From Nocardia xishanensis NBRC 101358 (GTDB lineage: Bacteria > Actinomycetota > Actinomycetes > Mycobacteriales > Mycobacteriaceae): a DNA stretch of 64,000 nt. Within the stretch, counting starts at the first letter, position 1, and each line of letters starts with the position of its first letter. The stretch spans positions 124,001-188,000 of the forward strand of contig NZ_BDCF01000008.1 in assembly GCF_001613365.1 (NCBI RefSeq), given 5' to 3'. Positions 44,344-52,785 of this stretch are shown piece after piece. Made by a program: the position numbers and the translations under genes. The notes beneath the pieces were generated by a model that was not told the origin of the DNA, searched no databases, and was given only the letters and a program-made list of their open reading frames with translations.

Positions 44344-45231
44344 TCATCCGGTGGCCAGGTCTTGGGTGTATTCGATGAATGCCTCGTGCAAGGCGGCGCG
44401 GTCGTCAGTCGTCTTCGCCAGTGCGCTCAGCGCGGCGATCGCCTCCGGCGCGGTGAGATCGGCGACGTCGAGCGTCGCCAACGCCGCGATCCAGTCGATG
44501 GTCTCGGCGACGCCGGGCGGCTTGTCGAGATCCAGATCGCGAGCGCGGCCGACGAATTGGGTGGCGTGCTCGATCAGCGCGTCGGTCGCCCCCGGCACCG
44601 TGCGCCGCACGATCGCCACCGCGCGGGCCGGTTCCGGGTAATCGATCCAGTGGTAGAGGCAGCGCCGCCGCAGCGCGTCGTGCAGGTCGCGGCTTCGGTT
44701 CGAGGTCAGCACCGCGAGCGGCGGGTGCTCGGCGACGAAAGTCCCGAGTTCAGGGACGGTCACCGTGGCCTCACCGAGGAATTCGAGCAGCAGCGCCTCG
44801 AATTCGTCATCGGCACGGTCGATTTCGTCGACGAGCAGTACCGGAGGCGTCGGACCGCGATAGCGCACACAGCGCAGGATCGGGCGGTCGACCAGGTATG
44901 CCTCGGTGAACAGGTCGGCTTCGGTGAGGTCCGCGCCGCGCGCCTCGGCGAGCCGGATGCTGAGCAGCTGACGTTGGTAATTCCAGTCGTACAGCGCTTC
45001 GCTCACGGTGAGGCCCTCGTAGCACTGGAGGCGGACCAGCGGCGCGCCAAGGACGGTGGCCAGTGTTTTCGCCGCCGTCGTCTTGCCGACGCCGGGTTCG
45101 CCTTCCAGCAGCAGCGGCCGGCCCAACGTGGTGGCGAGGTAGAAGGCGGCCGCCGTCCCGGTGTCGAGCAGGTAGTCGTCGGCGTCGAATCGCCGGACCA
45201 CCTCTTCGATGTCATCGAACGGGGGCATCAT
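44344..45231 (-). CDS. coxD: CoxD-like MoxR AAA+ ATPase
   Basis: 295 residues; the ATG overlaps the preceding stop as ATGA. Walker A LLLEGEPGVGKTTAAKTLA, Walker B PVLLVDEIDRADDEF, sensor LAVLTSNRSRDLHDAL. CoxD-type ATPases help insert sulfur and copper into the Mo cofactor site of CO dehydrogenase. Partner of CoxE two genes downstream. Confidence 0.92.
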   Translation of the reverse strand: MMPPFDDIEEVVRRFDADDYLLDTGTAAAFYLATTLGRPLLLEGEPGVGKTTAAKTLATVLGAPLVRLQCYEGLTVSEALYDWNYQRQLLSIRLAEARGADLTEADLFTEAYLVDRPILRCVRYRGPTPPVLLVDEIDRADDEFEALLLEFLGEATVTVPELGTFVAEHPPLAVLTSNRSRDLHDALRRRCLYHWIDYPEPARAVAIVRRTVPGATDALIEHATQFVGRARDLDLDKPPGVAETIDWIAALATLDVADLTAPEAIAALSALAKTTDDRAALHEAFIEYTQDLATG

Positions 45232-45821
45232 GGCGGGGTCGAGGCGCGCAGGCGCTCGTAGTCGTCCCAGGTGTCGACGTCCAAGGGCGTCGGTGCGTCG
45301 ACGTCGAGCCGCGACACCGCGACGCGGCCCGACTCGATGATCTTCCACACGCCCTTGTCGCCGTGCAATCGGGCCAGCTCGCCGAATACGCCGCGGCTCA
45401 ACCAGAATGGATGCCCGATGCCGTCGCGATAGCGGCAGACCGTGATCTCGGCGGCCGTTCCCTCGGCGATCAGCCGGTCGACGGTCGCCGCCGACAGCCC
45501 CGGTTGATCACCGAGCAGCAACACGATCCCCGCGGCCAGGGGATCCACCGAGTTCAGGGCCGTGCGCAGCGAGGACGAACAGCCCGAACCGAAGTCCTCG
45601 GCCATCACCACCTCCACTCCGGTGAGATCGACCTGCTCCCGAACCGCCGCCGCCGAGCCGCCGAGTGTGACGATGACCTGATCGAACGCGCAGGATCGCA
45701 CGACGTCGAGCGTTGCGCCGAGAACCGTCGTATCCCGGTACGGCAGTAGCTGTTTCGCGGTGCCCAGACGCCGTGAGCCGCCCGCGGCGAGGACGACTCC
45801 GGTGACGAATTCGGTTGTCAT
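45228..45821 (-). CDS. MocA-like nucleotidyltransferase (Mo cofactor cytidylyltransferase family)
   Basis: 197 residues from MTTEFVTGVVLAAGGS, overlapping the upstream gene by ATGA. NTP-binding motif LAAGGSRRLGTAKQLLPYRD and LLLGDQPGLS are typical of MocA/MobA-like proteins. MocA makes the cytosine dinucleotide form of molybdopterin used by CO dehydrogenase-family enzymes. Confidence 0.9.
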   Translation of the reverse strand: MTTEFVTGVVLAAGGSRRLGTAKQLLPYRDTTVLGATLDVVRSCAFDQVIVTLGGSAAAVREQVDLTGVEVVMAEDFGSGCSSSLRTALNSVDPLAAGIVLLLGDQPGLSAATVDRLIAEGTAAEITVCRYRDGIGHPFWLSRGVFGELARLHGDKGVWKIIESGRVAVSRLDVDAPTPLDVDTWDDYERLRASTPP

Positions 45822-46723
45822 GAGCCCGCCTTCGTCGCCGCGAAGGACTTGCGGCAGCCGGGGCCGCAGAACCAGTAGTCGACCTGGTCGACGGTCAGAT
45901 GTGGTGTGTCCGGCCCGACGGTCACGGTCATACCGCACACCGGATCGAGAGCCTCGAAGACGACGCTCGCCGGGCGGGCCGGGACGGCCAAACCACCCTT
46001 GCGGATCGCCTGGATCACCTCCGCGACGATCGAGACGGCTATCTCCGCGGACGTCTTCGCGCCGATCGGCAGTCCCACCGGGGTGCGCACCCGAGCACGC
46101 TCGGCGTCGGTCAGTTCGAGTTCGTCGAGAATCGACGCACCCCGAATCTTGCTGGCAACCAACCCGATATACCCCACACCCGCATCGAGCGCGATGCGGA
46201 TCAGCTCGGCTTCCGGGCCGCCGTGGCTGGCGATCACAATCGCCGTGGTGTCGGCGGGCGACTCCAGCGCGTCGTCTCCGGCGCCGCTGCGCCGCACCGC
46301 GAATCCCACTAGCTCGCACAGGTCCGCCAAGGCTTCCGCGATCGGCGTCGCGCCGCAGATCTGCACCAGCGGCGGCGGGATCTGCGGCTCGAGGAATATC
46401 TCCAGCGCGCCGCCGGACAGACACGGATTCACCACCACCGCCGCGCCGGGTGCCTCGGGAAAGTGCAGATCGCCGTCGGGCAGCACCCGCAGCAGCACAC
46501 TCTCGTTCGACTGCAGTGCGCCAAGCGCCGCCTTGCGGACCGAGTTCTGCGCACACTGACCGCCGACGAATCCTTCGATGGTCCCGTCCTGCAACAAGAT
46601 CGCCTCGTCCCCGGCGTGCGCCGAGGTTGGCTGCTGCGCGCGCACGACGGTCGCGTGCACGAACGGCGTCCTGGCGCGCACCAGCTGCTGTGCGCGCTCG
46701 GTCATCTTCATCGACGATTCCAT
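45818..46723 (-). CDS. XdhC/CoxI-family protein fused to a C-terminal YHS metal-binding-like domain
   Basis: 301 residues from MESSMKMTERAQQL; a GTG nine bases earlier is possible. N-terminal XdhC/CoxI segment (FVHATVVRAQQPTSAHAGDE then GTIEGFVGGQCAQNSVRKAA) and Rossmann-type XdhC_C domain (VQICGATPIAEALADLCELV, VGLPIGAKTSAEIAVSIVAE). The last 45 residues are a YHS domain: DPVCGMTVTVGPDTPHLTVD and YWFCGPGCRKSFAA. XdhC proteins protect and sulfurate Mo cofactor; YHS domains are common in copper-handling proteins. The fusion suggests a role in metal loading of the Mo-Cu centre (inference). Confidence 0.87.
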   Translation of the reverse strand: MESSMKMTERAQQLVRARTPFVHATVVRAQQPTSAHAGDEAILLQDGTIEGFVGGQCAQNSVRKAALGALQSNESVLLRVLPDGDLHFPEAPGAAVVVNPCLSGGALEIFLEPQIPPPLVQICGATPIAEALADLCELVGFAVRRSGAGDDALESPADTTAIVIASHGGPEAELIRIALDAGVGYIGLVASKIRGASILDELELTDAERARVRTPVGLPIGAKTSAEIAVSIVAEVIQAIRKGGLAVPARPASVVFEALDPVCGMTVTVGPDTPHLTVDQVDYWFCGPGCRKSFAATKAGS

Positions 46724-46736
46724 CGCTCGCACCCGC

Positions 46737-49127
46737 TCAGATGGGCGGTCTGGCCCTGCCCTGCATCGCGTCCCACACTCGCGACGGCGTCAGCGGCATG
46801 TCCGCGTGCCGAACGCCGTACGGCGCCAACGCATCCACTACCGCGTTGACCACCGCGGCGGGCGATCCGACCGTGGCCGACTCGCCGATGCCTTTCGCGC
46901 CGATCGGGTGGTGCGGCGACGGCGTGACCGTGAACCCGGTCTCGAAATGCGGGACCTCGAGCGCGGTCGGGATGAGGTAGTCCATCAGCGATCCGCTGAG
47001 GCAGTTGCCGTCCTCGTCGAAGGCGATGATCTCCAGCAACGCCATGCCGATGCCGTCGGTGATGCCACCGTGCACTTGGCCTTCGATGATCATCGGATTG
47101 ATCCGGGTTCCGCAGTCGTCGACGGCGAGGAAGCGCCTGACCTTCACCACGGCCGTTCCCGGGTCGACGTCGACGACGCAGAAGTACGCACCGTAGGGGT
47201 AGGTGAGATTCTCCGGGTTGTAGCAGATCTGCGCGTCGAGGCCGCCCTCGATACCCTCGGGCAGATCACCGGCCCCGTGCGCCCGCATCGCGATCTGCTG
47301 GATCGTCACGGCGGCGCCCGGATCACCCTTGACGTGGAACGAGCCCTTCTCCCACTCGAGGTCGGCGACGGAGACCTCCAGCATGCCGGAGGCGATGATG
47401 CGCGCCTTGTCGCGCACTTTCCGCGCCACCAGCGCGGCGGCGGCGCCCGAGACCGGTGTCGAACGGCTGCCGTAGGTGCCGAGGCCGAACGGAGTCTGAT
47501 CGGTGTCACCGTGCACGACCTCGATGTCGTCCGGCGGTATGCCGAGTTCCTCGGCGACGATCTGCGCGAACGTCGTCTCGTGCCCCTGCCCCTGGGTCTG
47601 AACGGACAGCCGCACAACGGCTTTGCCTGTCGGATGCACGCGCAGCTCGCACCCGTCGGCCATGCCGAGCCCGAGGATGTCCATATCCTTGCGCGGGCCC
47701 GCGCCCACGGCCTCGGTGAAGAAGGCCATCCCGATGCCCATCAACTCGCCGCGGGCACGCCGGTCCCGCTGCTCCTTGCGCAAGGCCTCGTAACCGATCA
47801 TGTCCATCGCGAGACGCATGGTCTTCTCGTAGTCGCCGGAGTCGTAGACCCAGCCGGTCTTGCTCCTGTACGGGAACTGCTCGGGGCGAAGGAGATTGCG
47901 CAGCCGCAGTTCGGCGGGATCCATCTTCAGTTCGTACGCGAGGCAATCCACCAACCGCTCCACGAAGTAGACGGCCTCCGTGATGCGGAACGAGCACGCG
48001 TAGGCGACGCCGCCGGGGGCCTTGTTCGTGTAGACCGCGGTCATCTTGCAGTAGGCGGCCTCGATGTCGTAGCTGCCGGTGAAGACGCCGAAGAAGCCGG
48101 CCGGATACTTCAGCGGCGCGGCCGTGCCGTTGAAGGCGCCGTGGTCGGCGAGCACCGTCGACCGGATGGCCAGGATCTTGCCGTCGGTGCCGGCGGCGAT
48201 CTCACCGAGCATGATGTAGTCGCGGGCGAACCCGGTGCTGGTGAGATTCTCGCTGCGATCCTCCATCCACTTCACCGGTTTGCCAAGCAACAGCGATCCG
48301 ACGATGGCACAAACGTATCCGGGGTAGATGGGCACCTTGTTGCCGAACCCGCCGCCGATATCCGGTGCGATCACCCGGATCTTGTGTTCGGGCAGTCCGG
48401 CGACCATCGCGTAGATCGTCCGGTGGGCATGCGGCGCTTGGCTCGTCGACCACAGCGTGAGCTTCCCCGTCACCGGATCGAGATCCGCGACAGCACCGCA
48501 GGTCTCCATCGGGGCGGGATGCACTTGCGGATAGACGATCTCCTGCTTCACGACGACGTCGGCGCGCGTGAACACCGCCTCGGTGGCGGCGGCGTCACCG
48601 GTCTCCCAGTCGAAGCAGTGGTTGTTTCGCTTGCCTTCGAGATCGTCGCGGATCACCGCGGCATCGGGCGCCAGCGCGGTCCTTGCGTCGATCACCGGAT
48701 CGAGCATCTCGTACTCGACGTCGATGAGCTCCAGCGCGTCACGCGCGGCGTAGCGATCCTCGGCGACGACGAAAGCCACCTCCTGACCCTGGAACCGGAC
48801 CTTGTCCGTCGCCAGCACCGCCTGCACATCGTTGGACAGCGTCGGCATCCAGGCCAGTCCCTTCGCGGCGAGATCCGCACCGGTGACGACCGCCTTGACC
48901 TTCGGATGGGCCTGTGCCGCGGAGACATCGACGTTCACGATGCGCGCGTGCGCGAACGGGGAGCGCAGGATCGCCAGGTGCAGCATGCCCGGCAGCTGGA
49001 CGTCGTCAACGAAATTGCCGCGTCCGCGAATGAATCGCGGATCCTCTTTGCGTAGCATCCTGCCGTGACCGCACGGCTTCTGGTCGTTGTCCACACGGTC
49101 TTCCGGCCGGGACTCGACTGCGGTCAT
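46737..49127 (-). CDS. coxL: Aerobic CO dehydrogenase large subunit, form I
   Basis: 796 residues from MTAVESRPEDRVDNDQ with GAGGAG upstream and an ATGA overlap with coxS. Mo cofactor-binding segments IGGGFGNKVPIYPGYVCAIV and QTQGQGHETTFAQIV are present. The active-site loop reads GGVAYACSFRITEA, the AYxCSFR signature of form I (true CO-oxidising) enzymes, with the copper-ligating Cys at about residue 378; form II has AYRGAGR. GAKGIGESATVGSP holds the catalytic Glu. Oxidises CO with water, passing electrons to CoxS and CoxM. Confidence 0.96.
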   Translation of the reverse strand: MTAVESRPEDRVDNDQKPCGHGRMLRKEDPRFIRGRGNFVDDVQLPGMLHLAILRSPFAHARIVNVDVSAAQAHPKVKAVVTGADLAAKGLAWMPTLSNDVQAVLATDKVRFQGQEVAFVVAEDRYAARDALELIDVEYEMLDPVIDARTALAPDAAVIRDDLEGKRNNHCFDWETGDAAATEAVFTRADVVVKQEIVYPQVHPAPMETCGAVADLDPVTGKLTLWSTSQAPHAHRTIYAMVAGLPEHKIRVIAPDIGGGFGNKVPIYPGYVCAIVGSLLLGKPVKWMEDRSENLTSTGFARDYIMLGEIAAGTDGKILAIRSTVLADHGAFNGTAAPLKYPAGFFGVFTGSYDIEAAYCKMTAVYTNKAPGGVAYACSFRITEAVYFVERLVDCLAYELKMDPAELRLRNLLRPEQFPYRSKTGWVYDSGDYEKTMRLAMDMIGYEALRKEQRDRRARGELMGIGMAFFTEAVGAGPRKDMDILGLGMADGCELRVHPTGKAVVRLSVQTQGQGHETTFAQIVAEELGIPPDDIEVVHGDTDQTPFGLGTYGSRSTPVSGAAAALVARKVRDKARIIASGMLEVSVADLEWEKGSFHVKGDPGAAVTIQQIAMRAHGAGDLPEGIEGGLDAQICYNPENLTYPYGAYFCVVDVDPGTAVVKVRRFLAVDDCGTRINPMIIEGQVHGGITDGIGMALLEIIAFDEDGNCLSGSLMDYLIPTALEVPHFETGFTVTPSPHHPIGAKGIGESATVGSPAAVVNAVVDALAPYGVRHADMPLTPSRVWDAMQGRARPPI

Positions 49128-49642
49128 GATCCACTCCTCGCCGGCGTCGGCGGAGCCGCGGGTTCGGGCTCCACCGCTTCGCCTCGTTGCTTCGCCGCGG
49201 CCCACTGGATGGACCGCACGATGGTGGTGTATCCGGTGCAGCGGCAGATCTGGCCCGAGATCGCTTCCCGGATGGTCTGCTCGTCGGGATCCGGATTGCG
49301 ATCGAGCAGTGCGCGGGCGGTGATCATCATTCCTGGCGTGCAGAATCCGCACTGCAAACCGTGGCACTGCATGAAGCCCTCTTGCACGGGATCGAGGCGG
49401 CCGTCCACCTCGAGTCCCTCGACGGTGCGCACCGAACGACCGCCCGCCATGACGGCGAGCATCGTGCACGACTTCACCGGTTCGCCGTCGACCTCGACCA
49501 CGCAGGTGCCGCAGTTGCTGGTGTCGCAGCCCCAGTGGGTTCCGGTGAGCCGCAATTGGTCTCGAAGAAAGTGCACGAGCAGCGTGCGCGGCTCGACCTC
49601 TGCGGTCACCTGCTCGCCGTTGACGGTCATTGTTACCTGCAT
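49124..49642 (-). CDS. coxS: CO dehydrogenase small subunit, two [2Fe-2S] clusters
   Basis: 172 residues from MQVTMTVNGEQVTAEV. The plant-type cluster motif is GCDTSNCGTCVVEVDG with SCTML; the second cluster motif is LQCGFCTPGMMITARAL and ISGQICRCTGY. Two bases separate it from coxM. Carries electrons from the Mo-Cu site to the FAD subunit. Confidence 0.96.
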   Translation of the reverse strand: MQVTMTVNGEQVTAEVEPRTLLVHFLRDQLRLTGTHWGCDTSNCGTCVVEVDGEPVKSCTMLAVMAGGRSVRTVEGLEVDGRLDPVQEGFMQCHGLQCGFCTPGMMITARALLDRNPDPDEQTIREAISGQICRCTGYTTIVRSIQWAAAKQRGEAVEPEPAAPPTPARSGS

Positions 49643-49644
49643 GG

Positions 49645-50535
49645 CTAATTCCCTTTCGGCGCCGTTTCGTTCAGTACCCGCTCGACGGCGGTGCGCAGCG
49701 CGCGAATCGTCAGTTCGGACGCGAGGTGACGCTTGTAGTCCGCGCTGCCGCGCGCGTCGGAGACCGGCGAGCACGCCGCGCTCGCCCTGCGGCCCGCTTC
49801 CGCGAAAACCTCTTCGGTGGGCGGCTTGCCGATGAGCGCGTCCGCCGCGCCCGCGAGCGCCATCGGATCGGGCTCGACCGCCGTCAGGCCGATCCGTGCG
49901 GCCGCTATCGTCTCGGCGCCCACCGTCACCGTCGCGCCCGCCGCCGCGATCGCCCAGTCGCCGACCCGTCGCTCCACCTTCATGTAGGCACTGGATGTAC
50001 GATGCCGCAAGGGAATTCGGATCTCGATCAGAATTTCGTTGCGCGACATGGCGGTTTCGTACGGGCCGACCAGGAAGTCGTCCATCGCGATCTCCCGGTC
50101 GCCGGACGGTCCGCGCACCAGGCAGGTGGCGCCCAGGACCGTGCAGACGGTGGTGAGATCCTCGGCGGGGTCGGCCTGACACAGCGAGCCGCCGATGGTG
50201 CCGCGGTTGCGCACCACCGGATCGGCGATCACCCGCTCGGCGTCACGGAAGATCGGGCACACCGCGGCGAGGTCGTCGGATTCGAGCAGGTGCCGATGCC
50301 GGACCATCGCGCCGATGCGCACCAGGGTGGGATCGGTGACGATGTAGCCCAGCTCGGCGGCCAGGTCGTTGATGTCGATGAGATATTCCGGATTGGCCAG
50401 CCGCAGCTTCATCATCGGCAGGAGGCTGTGCCCGCCCGCGATGATGCGCGCCTCCTCCCCCAGCCGGTCCAGCAATCCGATGGCGTGGTCGACGCCCGTC
50501 GCGCGCTCGTATTCGAATGGCCCAGGGACTTGCAT
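49645..50535 (-). CDS. coxM: CO dehydrogenase medium (FAD) subunit
   Basis: 296 residues. FAD motifs IIAGGHSLLPMMKLRLANP and RNRGTIGGSLCQADPAEDL are complete. C-terminal CO_deh_flav_C domain (ARIGLTAVEPDPMALAGAAD). First structural gene of coxMSL, 88 bases after the XdhC-type gene. Confidence 0.95.
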   Translation of the reverse strand: MQVPGPFEYERATGVDHAIGLLDRLGEEARIIAGGHSLLPMMKLRLANPEYLIDINDLAAELGYIVTDPTLVRIGAMVRHRHLLESDDLAAVCPIFRDAERVIADPVVRNRGTIGGSLCQADPAEDLTTVCTVLGATCLVRGPSGDREIAMDDFLVGPYETAMSRNEILIEIRIPLRHRTSSAYMKVERRVGDWAIAAAGATVTVGAETIAAARIGLTAVEPDPMALAGAADALIGKPPTEEVFAEAGRRASAACSPVSDARGSADYKRHLASELTIRALRTAVERVLNETAPKGN

Positions 50536-50623
50536 GTGATCTACCTCACATCTTCGGGAAGAATTCCAGCCTCTGCCGCACAGACGCCCACGTCAAGGCC
50601 GGATTAAGGGATCACTTAATTCG

Positions 50624-51751
50624 TCATTCGCCTGTGCCGTGATGGATCCGTCCGCCGATTCGGGTCAGTGAGCGACCCTGTCCGCCCCAGCGCCGCGCGA
50701 TGATCTCCGCCGCGATGGACACCGCGGTCTCCTCGGGTGTGCGGCCGCCGAGATCCAGTCCGATCGGGCTGGCGAGCCGGGCGAGTTGTTCGTCGGTGAG
50801 GCCGGCCTGCCGCAACCGGGACATGCGCTCGTCGTGCGTGCGGCGCGACCCCATGGCGCCGACATAGCCGATCTCCGGCGCGCGCAGGGCAACTTCCAGC
50901 AGTGGAACGTCGAACTTGGGATCGTGGGTCAGCACGCAGACGACAGTCCGCGAATCGACCGCGCCCGCCGCGATCTGCCCGGCGAGGTAGCGGTGCGGCC
51001 AGTCGACGACGACCTCGTCGGCGGTCGGGAAGCGGGCGGAGGTCGCGAAGACCGGCCGCGCGTCGCACACCGTCACCCGGTACCCGAGGAACGATCCCTG
51101 CTGGGCGACGGCGGCCGCGAAATCGATGGCCCCGAACACCAGCATGCGCGGCTGCCTGGCATGGCTGGCGACGAAGACCGCCATGCCCTCGCCGCGGCGC
51201 TGCCCATCGGGGCCGTAGGACAGCACCTCGCTGCGGCCCGCCGCGAGCAGCCCGCGCCCGTCATCGATCACCGCGTCGTCGGCGCGCGCCGATCCGAGCG
51301 TGCCGTGCGCGCCGCTCGGCCGGATCAGCAACCGTCGCCCCACCCGGGCGGTGTCAGGATGCTCGATGACAGTCGCGATGGCGACCGGCCGGTCCGCGAC
51401 GATGTCAGCGGCGACCTCGCCGAGCTCGGGAAACGTCTCCCGCGAGATCGCTTCGACGAAGATGTCGATGATGCCGCCGCAGGTGAGTCCGACGGCGAAC
51501 GCGTCGTCGTCGGAGAAGCCGTACCGCTCCAGCACCGGACGCCCGGTCCGCATCACGTCGGTGGCGAGATCGTAGACCGCGCCTTCGACGCAGCCGCCGG
51601 AAACCGAACCGCCGACCGTCCCGTCCGGCGCGACGACCATAGCCGCGCCGGGCGGTCGCGGAGCCGAACGGAAGGTTCGCACGACCGTCGCGACACCCGC
51701 CGTGCCCCCGGCGTTCCACGTTGTCATCAAATCCGTGAGCACGTCCTGCAT
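50624..51751 (-). CDS. XdhC/CoxF-family Mo cofactor maturation protein
   Basis: 375 residues. XdhC_CoxI N-terminal domain (SAPRPPGAAMVVAPDGTVGG then SVSGGCVEGAVYDLATDV) and XdhC Rossmann domain (MLVFGAIDFAAAVAQQGSFL, IGYVGAMGSRRTHDERMSRL, PIGLDLGGRTPEETAVSIAA). It is the first gene of the minus-strand cox cluster and shares a divergent promoter region with the LysR gene. It is a second, YHS-free member besides the fusion downstream of coxL. Confidence 0.92.
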   Translation of the reverse strand: MQDVLTDLMTTWNAGGTAGVATVVRTFRSAPRPPGAAMVVAPDGTVGGSVSGGCVEGAVYDLATDVMRTGRPVLERYGFSDDDAFAVGLTCGGIIDIFVEAISRETFPELGEVAADIVADRPVAIATVIEHPDTARVGRRLLIRPSGAHGTLGSARADDAVIDDGRGLLAAGRSEVLSYGPDGQRRGEGMAVFVASHARQPRMLVFGAIDFAAAVAQQGSFLGYRVTVCDARPVFATSARFPTADEVVVDWPHRYLAGQIAAGAVDSRTVVCVLTHDPKFDVPLLEVALRAPEIGYVGAMGSRRTHDERMSRLRQAGLTDEQLARLASPIGLDLGGRTPEETAVSIAAEIIARRWGGQGRSLTRIGGRIHHGTGE

Positions 51752-51815
51752 GATGCGTCCTCCAGGCGCGATGCGACTGTAGGCACTGCGTCCACCACCA
51801 AACTAGACTCGGATT

Positions 51816-52772
51816 GTGACGCCCGCCCAGCTTCGGGCCTACTCGACCGTGGTGCGGCTCGGCTCCGTCCACGCGGCGGCCAGAGAGCTGGGGATGTCCG
51901 ACGCCGGTGTCTCGTTGCACATCGCTCAGCTACGCAGGGAACTCGACGACCCGCTGTTCGTTCGCGCGGCCGCCGGTCTCGCCTTCACGCCCGGCGGATT
52001 GCGGCTGGCCAGCCGGGCGATCGAGATTCTCGGACTGCAACATCAGACCGCTGTCGAGGTGAGCGAAGCGGCGCACGGCAGGCGGCTGCTCCGCATCGCG
52101 GCATCGAGTGCCTTCGCCGAACATGCCGCGCCCGGCCTCATCGATCTGTTCGCGGCGCGGGCGAAGGATCTGTCGGTCGAGCTGAGTGTGCATCCCACCA
52201 GCCAGTTCCGCAGCCTGATCGAGACACGCGCGGTGGACATCGCACTGGGACCGGCGCCGGATGGCGCCGACACGACCGTCGCCGCCCGGCCATTCCTTAA
52301 GTATCAGATCATTTCGGTTGCGCGGCCCGACAGCCCGCTGGCGAGCGCGGCGCCGCATCCGTCGCTGCTGCGGGAACAACAGTGGATGCTGGGTCCCAGC
52401 GCGGGCAGCGTGGACGGGCACATCGCGACGATGCTGCGCGAGTTGGCCGTTCCCGAATCACACCAGCGGATCTTCCAGAGCGACGCCGCCGCTCTGGAAG
52501 AGGTCCGCCGGGTCGGAGGCATCACCCTGACGATCGGCTTCGCGGTCTCCTTCGACCTCGCGGCCGGTCGGCTGATCCACCTCAAAGGGCCTGGGCTTCA
52601 GGTGTCCGACGAGTGGTGCGCCACCACCCTGCCCCCGGATTCCCGTCAGCCCGCGGCGTCGGAACTGTTGCGGTTCATCACCACCCCTCGATGCATTCAG
52701 GCGATGATCCGCGGCTCCGGCGTGGGTGTGACCCGTTTCCGGCCGAAAGTGCATGTGACGCTGTGGAGTTGA
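51816..52772 (+). CDS. LysR-type regulator, CutR-like
   Basis: 318 residues from a GTG (VTPAQLRAYSTVVRLG). HTH: SVHAAARELGMSDAGVSLHI and AQLRRELDDPLFVRAAAGLA; the C-terminal substrate-binding domain follows. It is divergent from the cox operon by 64 bases. In Mycobacterium sp. JC1 a LysR protein, CutR, in this position activates the CO dehydrogenase genes, so the same role is likely here. Confidence 0.9.
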   Translation: MTPAQLRAYSTVVRLGSVHAAARELGMSDAGVSLHIAQLRRELDDPLFVRAAAGLAFTPGGLRLASRAIEILGLQHQTAVEVSEAAHGRRLLRIAASSAFAEHAAPGLIDLFAARAKDLSVELSVHPTSQFRSLIETRAVDIALGPAPDGADTTVAARPFLKYQIISVARPDSPLASAAPHPSLLREQQWMLGPSAGSVDGHIATMLRELAVPESHQRIFQSDAAALEEVRRVGGITLTIGFAVSFDLAAGRLIHLKGPGLQVSDEWCATTLPPDSRQPAASELLRFITTPRCIQAMIRGSGVGVTRFRPKVHVTLWS

Positions 52773-52785
52773 ATTGACGAGCCGC

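Noticed and set aside
46578..49055. An 825-codon open frame antisense to coxL
   Set aside because: It mirrors coxL codon by codon, is rich in Arg/His/Gly/Val without any motif, and arises from third-position GC bias.
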